A DNA stretch of 64,000 bases, taken from Nonlabens sp. YIK11. GTDB taxonomy: Bacteria > Bacteroidota > Bacteroidia > Flavobacteriales > Flavobacteriaceae. Numbering within the stretch: position 1 is the stretch's first letter; the number at the start of each line of letters is the position of its first letter. The position numbers were made by a program, and so were the translations under genes. Shown piece by piece: positions 1-9,600 of the stretch. The DNA lies in NCBI RefSeq assembly GCF_001413925.1, contig NZ_LBMJ01000001.1:3167499-3231498 (forward strand), in the 5' to 3' direction. The notes under the pieces are model-generated. The model was not told where the DNA came from, ran no database searches, and worked only from the letters and a program-made list of their open reading frames with translations.

Positions 1-603
1 ATCGTGGACGCGGTAAGTGATGTCGCTGCTTTGCTGTATTTCGGCTAGCGTGATTCCTGCGCCTATGGCATGTACAAAACCTGGTTTGATTACAAAAGAC
101 TCGCCTGGTGTGACGTGATGCTTGTTCAATAAATTGGGCAGTTGGTTGGATGTTATCGCTTTCGCGAAAGCGAACTCATCACTAGCTTCTTTAAAACCCA
201 ACGTAAGTTGTGCCTCTGGACTGGCATCCATGATGTACCACATCTCTGTCTTGCCAAAGCTGTCGTGTTTATTTTGTGCCAGTTGATCATCTGGATGCAG
301 CTGGATGGATAGGTCCTGCGCGGTATCGATGTATTTGATCAATAAAGGAAACCTAGAGCCGAATCTTTCAAAAACAGGTTTACCTAAAAGTTCGCTTCCA
401 TGACGCCCAAGTAATTCTTTGATTGAAGTGCCGGCAAGTACTCCATTCTTAACGATGGAAATAGTATTGTCTACATCGCTTATTTCCCAGCTTTCGCCTA
501 GGTTTGAAATAGCAGGATCAATGGATTTGAGCTCATTAAGCTTACTGCCGCCCCATATTTTTTCCTTATAGATGGGCTCAAATATAAGCGGGTACCATTC
601 CAT
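1..603 (-). CDS. manA: Mannose-6-phosphate isomerase, class I (partial, C-terminus outside window)
   Basis: Interconverts mannose-6-phosphate and fructose-6-phosphate in the cytosol, feeding mannose and GDP-sugar metabolism. Translating the minus strand from the ATG at 601-603 gives 201 residues beginning MEWYPLIFEPIYKEKIWGG. The type I PMI signatures IQLHPDD (zinc site region) and GKTEMWYI follow, and the frame runs off the left edge still open. The start overlaps the stop of the upstream queD gene by one base (TGATG), so the two are translationally coupled in an idi-queD-manA operon. A copy of the 16-bp palindrome at 157-172 lies inside the gene and is read as AFAKA within EFAFAKAI. The family assignment is firm; the exact hexose specificity is inferred from homology. 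Confidence 0.9.
   Translation of the reverse strand, partial: MEWYPLIFEPIYKEKIWGGSKLNELKSIDPAISNLGESWEISDVDNTISIVKNGVLAGTSIKELLGRHGSELLGKPVFERFGSRFPLLIKYIDTAQDLSIQLHPDDQLAQNKHDSFGKTEMWYIMDASPEAQLTLGFKEASDEFAFAKAITSNQLPNLLNKHHVTPGESFVIKPGFVHAIGAGITLAEIQQSSDITYRVHD
157..172. repeat. 16-bp palindrome CGCTTTCGCGAAAGCG, copy inside manA
   Basis: Perfect copy followed by GAACT on the + strand. Translated as AFAKA. Confidence 0.95.
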
Positions 604-1013
604 CATTCACCTTTGTAAACCACAAAATTGCGTGGTGTCTCATACAATTTTACTTCTAGATCGTACTTAGGATCCAACTGCTCTTTTATTTTGTTGTAGA
701 TAACGTACGCGATATTTTCTGCCGTAGGATTCAAATTTTTGAACTCTGCAACTTGCTCGTTGAGATTTTTGTGATCTAGAGCATCCTCTACGTGTTCCTT
801 AATGATGTCCTTGAGAATTTTTAAATCTATCAAAAAACCAGTTTCAGGATCTACAGTTCCGCTCACACCAACTTCAAGATCGTAGTTATGACCGTGATAA
901 TGTGGGTTGCTGCATTTACCAAAAACCTCTAGGTTTTTCTGATCATCCCAATCCTTGCGGTATAAGCGGTGCGCGGCATTGAAATGTGCTTTTCTATAGG
1001 CGGTAATTCTCAT
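603..1013 (-). CDS. queD: 6-pyruvoyl-tetrahydropterin synthase / 6-carboxytetrahydropterin synthase family
   Basis: A 136-residue PTPS/QueD-fold enzyme acting on dihydroneopterin triphosphate. In bacteria it usually makes 6-carboxy-5,6,7,8-tetrahydropterin for queuosine and other 7-deazapurines. Zinc ligands are visible as H15 (FNAAHR) and H40/H42 (HYHGHN), with the likely catalytic Cys34 in KCSNPH; length is normal for the family. It overlaps the upstream idi gene by 4 nt (ATGA) and the downstream manA by 1 nt. No other queuosine gene is in the window, so QueD rather than a tetrahydrobiopterin-type PTPS is a family-based inference. The start at 1013 is set by the overlap and by the typical MRITAYRKAHFNAAH beginning. 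Confidence 0.88.
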   Translation of the reverse strand: MRITAYRKAHFNAAHRLYRKDWDDQKNLEVFGKCSNPHYHGHNYDLEVGVSGTVDPETGFLIDLKILKDIIKEHVEDALDHKNLNEQVAEFKNLNPTAENIAYVIYNKIKEQLDPKYDLEVKLYETPRNFVVYKGE

Positions 1014-1522
1014 GAGATGTGATTATAATATTGATCAAAGATGATCTTGAACCACTCGGTATAGATCTCAGGTTGTTGCTCCATATCAGCCTTAATGTCA
1101 CTAGCAGTCATCCATTTCCAGTCAGCCACTTCATGTGGGTTTAGATTGGGTTCATCATTAAATGTACCTACCATGACATGATCAAGTTCATGTTCTGTCA
1201 ATCCATTATCAAAGGGTGCAATGTAGATAAAATGGAAAAGCTCCTTGAGCTCTGTAGTAAAGCCCATTTCTTCCATCAAGCGACGTTTACCAGCAGCAAT
1301 GTTTGATTCTCCTTCACGCTGGTGACTACAACATGTGTTGGTCCACAATCCTGGTGAGTGATACTTTTCATGTGCTCGCTGCTGGAGCATGATTTCGTTG
1401 TGGTCATTCACGACAAAAACAGAAAATGCCCTATGCAATAAAGCCTTTTCATGCGCCTCTATCTTTTCCATGAGCCCTATTTGCTCATCCTTTTCATTAA
1501 CGAGTATAACTTTTTCTTCCAA
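1010..1522 (-). CDS. idi: Isopentenyl-diphosphate delta-isomerase, type I
   Basis: A Nudix-fold enzyme of 170 residues that interconverts isopentenyl and dimethylallyl diphosphate, supplying isoprenoid synthesis (quinones, carotenoids, undecaprenyl carriers). Residues matching the E. coli active site are visible: metal ligands H24 and H30, catalytic Cys65 in NTCCSH, H67, and E110/E112 in TEHELDH. Length is slightly under the E. coli protein (182). It is first in the minus-strand idi-queD-manA operon and is divergent from prfC across a 136-bp gap that holds a possible -7 box for each direction. There is no recognisable Shine-Dalgarno sequence, as is usual in this phylum. Confidence 0.93.
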   Translation of the reverse strand: MEEKVILVNEKDEQIGLMEKIEAHEKALLHRAFSVFVVNDHNEIMLQQRAHEKYHSPGLWTNTCCSHQREGESNIAAGKRRLMEEMGFTTELKELFHFIYIAPFDNGLTEHELDHVMVGTFNDEPNLNPHEVADWKWMTASDIKADMEQQPEIYTEWFKIIFDQYYNHIS

Positions 1523-1539
1523 TGTTTTTCTTTCAGTCT

Positions 1540-1566
1540 CAAAAATACGAAAGGATCAACTACCAA
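1540..1566 (-). promoter_or_regulatory. Possible promoter of the idi-queD-manA operon
   Basis: Minus-strand TATTTTTG (1540-1547) matches the Bacteroidota -7 consensus TAnnTTTG. A TTG lies 16 bp upstream (1564-1566), slightly closer than the usual spacing. Its position 18 bp ahead of the idi ATG is sensible. The call is by motif only. Confidence 0.4.
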
Positions 1567-1632
1567 TATGTATCACTTTCCTACCATGTTGTCGAAATTT
1601 TGATTGCTCTTTACAAGATCGTGCTTTAAACG

Positions 1633-1640
1633 TATTTTTG
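1633..1640 (+). promoter_or_regulatory. Possible -7 box for prfC
   Basis: TATTTTTG at 1633-1640 fits TAnnTTTG and lies 18 bp before the prfC ATG. No TTG is seen at the expected distance upstream (the nearest, at 1604, is 26 bp away), so this is a weak call. Confidence 0.33.
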
Positions 1641-1658
1641 CAGACGATTAAATTATCT

Positions 1659-3260
1659 ATGAAATTCAAAGATCAAATTGCCCGAAGAAGGACCTTCGGT
1701 ATCATATCTCACCCAGATGCGGGAAAGACCACGCTTACTGAAAAGCTACTTCTATACGGTGGCGCCATTCAAGAAGCTGGAGCCGTAAAGTCCAACAAAA
1801 TTAAAAAAGGTGCTGCCAGTGACTTTATGGAGATTGAGAGACAGCGTGGGATTTCTGTTGCTACATCGGTCCTTGCCTTTGAATACGACAACAAAAAAAT
1901 CAATATTCTAGACACGCCAGGTCACAAAGACTTTGCTGAAGATACCTTTAGAACCTTGACAGCTGTGGATAGTGTAATTGTCGTTATCGATGTGGCAAAA
2001 GGTGTTGAGGAACAAACAGAAAAACTAGTGGAAGTTTGTCGCATGCGCAACATTCCCATTATTGTTTTTATCAATAAAATGGATCGTGAAGGTAAGGATG
2101 CGTTTGATCTCATGGATGAGATTGAGCAAAAGCTTCATTTGAGAGTAACACCTTTGAGTTTCCCGATAGGGATGGGTTATGACTTGAAAGGGATTTACAA
2201 CATTGGTAAGAAAAATGTCAACCTATTCACGGGAGATTCTGTCAAACAACGCAAAAACCTTATTTCCATCAATGATCTTACAGATCCTAAACTGGATGAA
2301 CTCGTAGGCAGTAGAGCCGCCGAAACCTTGCGGGAAGAAATTGAACTTGTAGAAGGAATCTATCCTGACTACGATCGTCAGGAATATCTTGATGGTAAAT
2401 TACAACCTATCTTTTTTGGAAGTGCGTTGCATAATTTTGGCGTGAAAGAATTGCTTGATGGGTTTATAGATATTGCGCCTTCACCAAGGCCTAAAAAAGC
2501 AGAAGAAAGAATCGTACAGCCAGACGAGAAAGAGTTCAGCGGATTTGTTTTTAAGATTCATGCTAACATGGATCCTAGACACAGAGACCGACTTGCCTTT
2601 GTAAAAGTTGTAAGTGGAGTTTTTGAACGTAATACTGCCTACAAACATGTACGGCTCGATAAAAATTTGAAGTTCTCCAGCCCTAACGCCTTTTTTGCTG
2701 AAAAAAAGGAAATTGTTGATGAGTCCTTTCCTGGTGATATCGTTGGTTTGCACGACACCGGTAATTTTAAAATAGGTGACACGCTCACGGCTGGCGAGGA
2801 TCTGCATTATAAAGGAATCCCATCCTTTTCTCCTGAACATTTTAGATACATCAACAATGCAGACCCTATGAAGTCCAAACAACTGGCCAAAGGTGTGGAC
2901 CAGCTTATGGATGAAGGCGTTGCCCAATTGTTTACTCTAGAACTGAATGGTCGCAAAGTTATAGGAACCGTAGGTGCACTACAGTTTGAGGTCATTCAGT
3001 ACCGTTTGGAACATGAATATGGCGCCACGTGTTCCTATGAGAATTTGAATGTCCACAAGGCGTGTTGGGTGGACACTGCAGATAAAAACTCAGCTGAATT
3101 CAAGGATTTCAAGAGAGTGAAGGCTAAGTTCTTAGCTCATGACAAACGTGGTCAACTCGTGTTTTTTGCAGATTCTGCTTTCTCGTTGCAAATGACGCAA
3201 CAAAAATACCCAAGCATTAAATTCCACTTTGTATCAGAGTTCGATAGTATTGCAGAATAG
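1659..3260 (+). CDS. prfC: Peptide chain release factor 3
   Basis: RF3 is a translational GTPase that removes RF1/RF2 from the ribosome after termination. The protein of 533 residues is close to E. coli RF3 (529). The G1 P-loop reads SHPDAGKTT, the G2 region lies around ERQRGISVATS, G3 is DTPGHKDF and G4 is NKMD. The open frame extends back to 1389, but those residues show no family similarity and overlap idi antisense. The start ATG at 1659 begins the conserved MKFKDQIARRRTFGI and is preferred. It is the only plus-strand gene in the left 62 kb and faces the T9SS locus tail-to-tail, with a shared hairpin terminator between them. Confidence 0.95.
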   Translation: MKFKDQIARRRTFGIISHPDAGKTTLTEKLLLYGGAIQEAGAVKSNKIKKGAASDFMEIERQRGISVATSVLAFEYDNKKINILDTPGHKDFAEDTFRTLTAVDSVIVVIDVAKGVEEQTEKLVEVCRMRNIPIIVFINKMDREGKDAFDLMDEIEQKLHLRVTPLSFPIGMGYDLKGIYNIGKKNVNLFTGDSVKQRKNLISINDLTDPKLDELVGSRAAETLREEIELVEGIYPDYDRQEYLDGKLQPIFFGSALHNFGVKELLDGFIDIAPSPRPKKAEERIVQPDEKEFSGFVFKIHANMDPRHRDRLAFVKVVSGVFERNTAYKHVRLDKNLKFSSPNAFFAEKKEIVDESFPGDIVGLHDTGNFKIGDTLTAGEDLHYKGIPSFSPEHFRYINNADPMKSKQLAKGVDQLMDEGVAQLFTLELNGRKVIGTVGALQFEVIQYRLEHEYGATCSYENLNVHKACWVDTADKNSAEFKDFKRVKAKFLAHDKRGQLVFFADSAFSLQMTQQKYPSIKFHFVSEFDSIAE

Positions 3261-3277
3261 TAACTTGTAGAATAAGT

Positions 3278-3305
3278 AAAAAAGGCTCCAAATGGAAGCC
3301 TTTTC
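3278..3305. terminator. Bidirectional hairpin terminator between prfC and the ompA-like gene
   Basis: An A-tract, AAAAGGCTCC, a short AAAT loop, GGAAGCC and a T-tract form a stem with a single bulge. It has A and T runs on both sides, so it can serve both converging genes. Confidence 0.75.
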
Positions 3306-3330
3306 TATTTAATAAACATCTTGAAGATCA

Positions 3331-5322
3331 CTATTCACATTCTGTATAGTTTTCCAATCCAGAAACTATGAATTCAGATCTACGGTTTAATTGGTGCTCG
3401 GCTGGAGTACATTTAACACCATTAGAACATCTGTTTACCAGCTGTCGTTCTCCAAAACCTTTGGCTGTGATTCTGTTGGCATCAATTCCTTTTTCTATTA
3501 ACCAGCTTCTGGTGCTTTGAGCTCTACGCTCTGATAAGGCATCATTGTAGGCATCGTTTGCACGGCTATCTGTGTGTGAACGAATCTCGATTTTGGTTTG
3601 TGGATACAATTCTAGGAAAGCTTGAATTTTTGCAAGCTCTGCCGCAGCATCACTTCTAATGTTTGATTTGTCAAAGTCAAAATAGATTTGTTCGATATCA
3701 AGAATCTTAGCAAGATCATCACACTCCAGTACTGGAATCTTAGAATTAGAAAGCTCTAACGGTATGTCTATAAAGTCACTTGTCGCTGGAGTTGTAAATA
3801 GCTCTTCATCTGGAGTGTAGTCTTCCTTAGCACCTCTAACAAAGTATTGTTTATCACATTCCAGTTTAAATACATATTTACCATTAGCTCTTGTGGTAAT
3901 TTGGTCTATTTGATTGTTATTGGAATCCATGATACTTACCACGGCTCCTTCTATAGGTTCATCCGTTTGAGCATCTGTTACCGTACCTGTTAGCAAAATC
4001 TCGCACATGTTACGCAGCTGCTCTGTTTGCTTGAAGCGGTAAATATCATCATCTCCCATTCCACCTGGACGATTTGAACTAAAATAACCTAAGTTGGTAT
4101 CGTCATCTACGATAAAGCTAAAATCGTCATATGGTGTATTGATAGGCTTACCTATATTAATGACTTCGCTCATTGTACCGTCTGCGTTGATGGTACTTGC
4201 AAAAACATCTAGTCCTCCAAGACCTTGATGACCTGTACTCGCAAAATACAAGACATTGTTCTTGCTTACAAAAGGAAAGGTTTCTCTACCATTAGTATTG
4301 ATACCTTCAACGTTTCTAGGTTCGCTTAAGGATCCGTCTAAAGCTACATCTGCGACCCAAATATCAGATCTTGTAAATTCTTCATCTGGATCATAACCTA
4401 TACTTCCTGGCATATCACTAACAAAGAATAATTTCTTCCCATCAGGCGTTAATGCTGGATGTGCTGTACTATATTCATCACTGTTGAAGCTAACCTCGAC
4501 TGGTGTTGTCCAGTTATTTCCTTTGCGGGTAGATTTGAAAATCTTAAGCTTAGTTAGACCGTCTACATCTTGTCTTAGTCTTCCTTTTTCAGAATTGTTC
4601 CTGGTAAAATATACGGTCTCACCATCAGTTGTAAATCCTGGAGTACTCTCGTGCCACTTTGTGTTTAATGTAGAGCTTAAACTACGGGCGTTATCCAACT
4701 TTCCATCACTATCAGCATCTGCAGTGTAGAGTTGAAGAAATGCTTGCTCATTCCATTCATGTACTCTTTTAATGAAAGATCCAGTATCTCTTGCGGTTGC
4801 AAAAGCTACTTGGTTTTGATCATCATAAAATGAAGGTCCAAAGTCTGCCGTAAAAGAATTGATCTCTCTAGCGTTTTGAACTTCAAATCTGCCAGATTGA
4901 AAATCTATGATTTGAAGGTAATCTGGTTGCTTGGAATAATTATCTGCTCTACTATCATAACCCTTGAAGGTATTGAACTTAGCCATCAAGACATCTGCCT
5001 CATCATACCTTCTCACTGACTTGAGCGCCTGTGCATATCTAAAGTAATATTCTGGCTTTATGTTATCGCTGTAATTTTCAAAAAGCTGGTTGTACCAGTT
5101 ATAGCTTTCCTGCAAGTCATCATTGAAATAGTAAGTATCTCCTAGCTTAGCCAGAATCTCTGGACTTGAGTAACCGTTTTTTACAATTCTCAAGTACAAT
5201 TCCTGAGCATCTATAAAAGCGAGGTTTGCAAAGTCCTTACTTGCCTTCTCTACTTTGCGTTCTTGAGCTACACCAGTGGTAGCGACTAGCGCTAGTAAAA
5301 CAATAAATAATTTTTTCATCAT
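3331..5322 (-). CDS. OmpA-family outer-membrane protein of a T9SS surface-protein locus (TPR / WD40-like / CarboxypepD_reg / OmpA)
   Basis: This 663-residue protein starts with a type I signal peptide (residues 1-20, MMKKLFIVLLALVATTGVAQ). It continues with a TPR-like helical region (about 30-130) and PD40/WD40-like beta-propeller motifs (about 160-420, for example HPALTPDGKKLFFVSD and GYFSSNRPGGMGDDDIY). A carboxypeptidase-regulatory-like beta-sandwich follows (about 440-520), then a C-terminal OmpA peptidoglycan-binding domain (about 545-660, with IYFDFDKSNIR and IEIRSHTDSRA). Such proteins commonly accompany SprF/PorP and type B T9SS cargo in Bacteroidota. They are thought to tether the outer-membrane assembly to the cell wall. 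It lies 18 bp behind the sprF-like gene and is last in the locus. Its precise role is inferred. Confidence 0.9.
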   Translation of the reverse strand: MMKKLFIVLLALVATTGVAQERKVEKASKDFANLAFIDAQELYLRIVKNGYSSPEILAKLGDTYYFNDDLQESYNWYNQLFENYSDNIKPEYYFRYAQALKSVRRYDEADVLMAKFNTFKGYDSRADNYSKQPDYLQIIDFQSGRFEVQNAREINSFTADFGPSFYDDQNQVAFATARDTGSFIKRVHEWNEQAFLQLYTADADSDGKLDNARSLSSTLNTKWHESTPGFTTDGETVYFTRNNSEKGRLRQDVDGLTKLKIFKSTRKGNNWTTPVEVSFNSDEYSTAHPALTPDGKKLFFVSDMPGSIGYDPDEEFTRSDIWVADVALDGSLSEPRNVEGINTNGRETFPFVSKNNVLYFASTGHQGLGGLDVFASTINADGTMSEVINIGKPINTPYDDFSFIVDDDTNLGYFSSNRPGGMGDDDIYRFKQTEQLRNMCEILLTGTVTDAQTDEPIEGAVVSIMDSNNNQIDQITTRANGKYVFKLECDKQYFVRGAKEDYTPDEELFTTPATSDFIDIPLELSNSKIPVLECDDLAKILDIEQIYFDFDKSNIRSDAAAELAKIQAFLELYPQTKIEIRSHTDSRANDAYNDALSERRAQSTRSWLIEKGIDANRITAKGFGERQLVNRCSNGVKCTPAEHQLNRRSEFIVSGLENYTECE

Positions 5323-5340
5323 AGTTTCTACATACTATTA

Positions 5341-6273
5341 TTAGAAGAATCGTGGTGTGATCAATTTGCTGTAACGGTTGAACAGTTCAAATCTAATAAA
5401 GAGTTCGTAACTACCATCGTTATATGTTGAATTTCCCAATTCAGTAGTTTCCCTATCATACGCAAAGCCTATCATAGTTTGATCACTTATTTGAAACCCA
5501 ACAAGACCTGTGACGGCAGCACTCCATCTATAAGCTGCTCCCAACGTTAATTTCTCATTGATTAAAAAGTTCGCCGTGACATCAACTTGTAGGGGTGAAC
5601 CCGCAACAGCTTTGACAAGTGTTGTAGGTTTGAACTTAATGTTGTCATTAAGATCAAAGACGTATCCAGCGGTTGCAAAATAGTGAATTCGTTCGGTAGC
5701 AATAGCAGTTGAACTGTTATTATTGTTGGACGGGTCAAAATGTTCGGTCTTTAACAAGTTAGGTGTACTTAATCCCACATAAAACTTATCCGTATGATAA
5801 TAAGCACCAACACCTACCGTAGGCGATAACCTATTGTCGATATTGTTTTGCAACAAGATATCAGGATCCAACGCATTCAATCTTTGAAAATCCACATTGA
5901 GGACATGTGCTCCACCTTTTAAACCTAGACTCAAATTACCGTCATAGCTCACTGGTATCGTGTAGCTAAAATCTGCTGCAAAATAAGTCTCATCTGTAGG
6001 TCCCAAAGCATCATTTACAACACTTAGCCCTAAACCTACGCGGCTATTCTGTATAGGTGAATGGATGGATATGCTTTGTGTCCTGGGCGCTCCATCCAGG
6101 CCTACCCATTGACTGCGGTGTAATCCCACGATACTGGTAACACCACGGTTACCGGCATAAGCTGGATTCACAACAAGCGGATTATACATGTACTGACTGT
6201 ATTGTGGATCTTGTTGAGCTGTTACCGCTTTCGCGAAAGCGAAAACAATCAAACCTATTAACAATTTCTTCAT
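5341..6273 (-). CDS. PorP/SprF-family type IX secretion system membrane protein
   Basis: An outer-membrane beta-barrel protein of the PorP/SprF family, about 310 residues. The mature part opens with QQDPQYSQYMYNPLVVNPAYAGNRG, the family hallmark, and ends in strand-like sequence. The open frame reaches 6324, directly abutting the giant gene's stop. The ATG at 6271-6273 is preferred because it starts a proper signal peptide (MKKLLIGLIVFAFAKAVTAQ), and the extra codons coincide with a perfect hairpin. In Flavobacterium johnsoniae, SprF is required for secretion of the type B cargo SprB encoded just upstream. The same order here implies that this protein serves the giant protein. A palindrome copy (6226-6241) encodes AFAKA inside the signal peptide. 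Confidence 0.92.
   Translation of the reverse strand: MKKLLIGLIVFAFAKAVTAQQDPQYSQYMYNPLVVNPAYAGNRGVTSIVGLHRSQWVGLDGAPRTQSISIHSPIQNSRVGLGLSVVNDALGPTDETYFAADFSYTIPVSYDGNLSLGLKGGAHVLNVDFQRLNALDPDILLQNNIDNRLSPTVGVGAYYHTDKFYVGLSTPNLLKTEHFDPSNNNNSSTAIATERIHYFATAGYVFDLNDNIKFKPTTLVKAVAGSPLQVDVTANFLINEKLTLGAAYRWSAAVTGLVGFQISDQTMIGFAYDRETTELGNSTYNDGSYELFIRFELFNRYSKLITPRFF
6226..6241. repeat. 16-bp palindrome, copy inside the sprF-like signal peptide
   Basis: Perfect copy, translated as AFAKA within the hydrophobic signal sequence. Confidence 0.95.
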
Positions 6274-6291
6274 CTTGTATGTTTTAAAATT

Positions 6292-6321
6292 AATCGGGCG
6301 CTTTGGGATTTGCGCCCGATT
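6292..6321 (-). promoter_or_regulatory. Perfect hairpin between the giant gene and the sprF-like gene
   Basis: The inverted repeat AATCGGGCGC / GCGCCCGATT has a 10-bp stem and a 10-nt loop. It starts four bases after the giant gene's stop codon and ends 18 bases before the preferred sprF start. No long T-tract follows, so it looks more like a processing, stability or partial-attenuation element than a full terminator. Confidence 0.6.
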
Positions 6322-6324
6322 CAT

Positions 6325-6620
6325 TTATCTATTTATGTATAAGTAGCCTGCTAGGTCAATCGTCTGGTTATTGTCATTGACATAACTAATCACATAGTAA
6401 TAGGTTCCTACTGGAAGTAAATCACCTTGTGCGACGTTAGCCCTACCTTCTGAAATACCTCTGAAGACATTGTTACGGTTGTCATAGCCGTCCACATTAA
6501 ACACTTCAACTCCCCAACGGTTATAGATTTTGACATTGTTCTCAAAGTTTTCAATACCTCTTATGAATAAGAAGTCATTGTCACCATCATCATTAGGCGT
6601 CAACACATTGAAAATTTCAA
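6325..6620 (-). other. Type B T9SS C-terminal sorting domain
   Basis: The last roughly 95 residues of the giant protein carry the gliding-motility-associated C-terminal domain pattern: a [10 protein letters not shown] opening, the strand pair [13 protein letters not shown], and a GTYYYVISY...GYLYINR ending. Type B domains depend on a PorP/SprF-type partner, which is the next gene. Confidence 0.9.
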
Positions 6621-9600
6621 TATCCCTTAAGTCTGCATCTAGATAATCTGGTGTGCCATCTGCATCATTGTCATCGTCAAGGAAGTTTCCATTGCCATTT
6701 CCATCCTCAATAGCTGTTAGTATTCCATCACCATCATCATCGATATCACGATAGTCTGGCTCGTCATCACCATCTGTATTATTCAGATCATCTTCAGGTG
6801 AGTCAACTACAACAGAACCATTAGGATCTCCATAACCACTGTTATCACCATCAAATGCGTCATCAAGACCATCGCCGTCTACGTCGTTTCCAGATGGAAG
6901 GATATCTGCTACACCATCGTTATCAAAATCAAATCCTTCAATGAAATCTGGAATACCATCATCATCAGAATCATCATCTAAATAATCTGGCAATCCATCG
7001 TCGTCAAAGTCAACCGGATCGATTCCTTCGCCGCTACCTGGAGTTTCTTCATAGGCATCGTCAAGTCCATTGCCGTCACTATCAACGCCAGACGGAGCAA
7101 TATAATCACCTGTTGATTGTCCCTCTACATTATCTGGAATTCCATCATTATCACTATCCTGATCAAAAGAATCAATAATACCGTCCATATCAGAATCTAC
7201 ATCACCTTCAATCGAGTCCAGTATACCGTCATTATCATCATCTAGGTCTGCTGTATCTGGAATACCATCGCCATCTGTGTCGATAGGGCTCTCACGATAG
7301 TCTACCTCTGGGGTTGTTGGCTCATCATCATTGTTCGTATCTGACGCACCTCCATCCAAGTCACCATTCGTGTCTCCATAAGGATCGGTTGGGTCTGGAG
7401 TCTCGTACTGGTCATCCAATCCGTTGCCATCGCTGTCTAATCCACTTGGTGGGGTATCATAAGCTTCCTCATTATCTGGAGTACCATCGTTATCACTATC
7501 TAGATCGCTCGCATCTGGAGTACCGTCGTTGTCCGTATCAACTCCTGCGCCTAGTGGGGCAGCGTCGTACACATCATCAACTCCATTACCATCGGCGTCT
7601 ACACCACTTGGGGCTACATAGTCATCCGTTGGCTGTGCCTCTACGTTATCTGGAATACCATCACCATCACTGTCGATGTCTAGACTGTCTGGAATACCAT
7701 CGCCATCACTGTCTCCTGCTGGCTCATCCGTATCCAGTATTCCATCATTATCATCATCTAGGTCTGCTGTATCTGGAACACCATCGCCATCTGTGTCGAT
7801 AGGGCTCTCACGATAGTCTACCTCTGGGGTTGTTGGCTCATCATCATTGTTCGTATCTGACGCTCCTCCATCCAAGTTACCATTCGTGTCTCCATAAGGA
7901 TCGGTTGGGTCTGGAGTCTCGTACTGGTCATCCAATCCGTTGCCATCGCTGTCTAATCCACTTGGTGGGGTATCATAAGCTTCCTCATTATCTGGAGTAC
8001 CATCACCATCACTATCTAGATCGCTCGCATCTGGAGTACCGTCGTTGTCCGTATCAACTCCTGCGCCTAGTGGGGCAGCGTCGTACACATCATCAACTCC
8101 ATTACCATCGGCGTCTACACCACTTGGGGCTACATAGTCATCCGTTGGCTGTGCCTCTACGTTATCTGGAATACCATCACCATCACTGTCGATGTCTAGA
8201 CTGTCTGGAATACCATCACCATCACTGTCTCCTGCCGGCTCATCCGTATCCAGTATTCCATCATTATCATCATCTAGGTCTACATCATCAGGGATTCCAT
8301 CGTTGTCATTATCATTTGCAATCAAATAACCATCAGATAATGTCTGCACTGTCACTCCGGCAGCTACCGTGATCGATTCAGGGTCTGATCCAGTAGTGCT
8401 CAGGTTGAAGCCTGCACCACCGTTCGGAAGCGTGGTCTCGTCCACATCGACCGTATAGTCGCCTGCAGCTACATCTGCCGTCCAGTTGCCGTCAGCGCCT
8501 ACCGTTACCGGTGTCACCGTTCCGTTCGCATCCGTCAGGTTCACCACGGTTCCCGCTGGGAACAAGGTGTCGATCGCCGCATCATAGGTGCCGTCACCAT
8601 CCACATCGTTGAAGACGAAGCCGGTGATCGTTCCAGTGGCCTGGTAACCATCTGCCGTCGTATCCACTGTCGCTCCGGCAGCTACCGTGATCGATTCAGG
8701 ATCCGATCCAGTAGTGCTCAGGTTGAAGCCTGCGCCACCGTTCGGAAGCGTGGTCTCGTCCACATCCACCGTATAGTCGCCTGCAGCTACATCTGCCGTC
8801 CAGTTGCCGTCAGCGCCTACCGTTACCGGTGTCACCGTTCCGTTCGCATCCGTCAGGTTCACCACGGTCCCCGCTGGGAACAAGGTGTCGATCGCCGCAT
8901 CATAGGTGCCGTCACCATCCACATCGTTGAAGACGAAGCCGGTGATCGTTCCAGTGGCCTGGTAACCATCTGCCGTCGTATCCACTGTCGCTCCGGCAGC
9001 TACCGTGATCGATTCAGGATCCGATCCAGTAGTGCTCAGGTTGAAGCCTGCACCACCGTTCGGAAGCGTGGTCTCGTCCACATCGACCGTATAGTCGCCT
9101 GCAGCCACATCTGCCGTCCAGTTGCCGTCAGCGCCTACCGTTACCGGTATCTCCGTTCCGTTGGCATCCGTCAGGTTCACCACGGTTCCCGCAGGGAACA
9201 AGGTGTCGATTGCCGCATCATAGGTGCCGTCACCATCCACATCATTGAAGACGAAGCCGGTGATTGTTCCAGTGGCCTGGTAACCATCTGCCGTAGTCTC
9301 CACCGTCGCTCCAGCAGCTACCGTGATCGATTCAGGGTCTGATCCAGTAGTGCTCAGGTTGAAGCCTGCACCACCGTTCGGAAGTGTGGTCTCGTCCACG
9401 TCTACCGTATAGTCGCCTGCAGCTACATCTGCCGTCCAGTTGCCGTCAGCGCCTACCGTTACCGGTGTCACCGTTCCGTTGGCGTCCGTCAGGTTCACTA
9501 CGGTTCCCGCTGGGAACAAGGTGTCGATCGACGCATCATAGGTGCCGTCACCATCCACATCATTGAAGACGAAGCCGGTGATCGTTCCAGTGGCCTGGTA

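Noticed and set aside
1389..1658. A 90-residue N-terminal extension of prfC
   Set aside because: It is antisense to idi and lacks similarity to RF3; the ATG at 1659 starts the conserved domain and gives the normal length.
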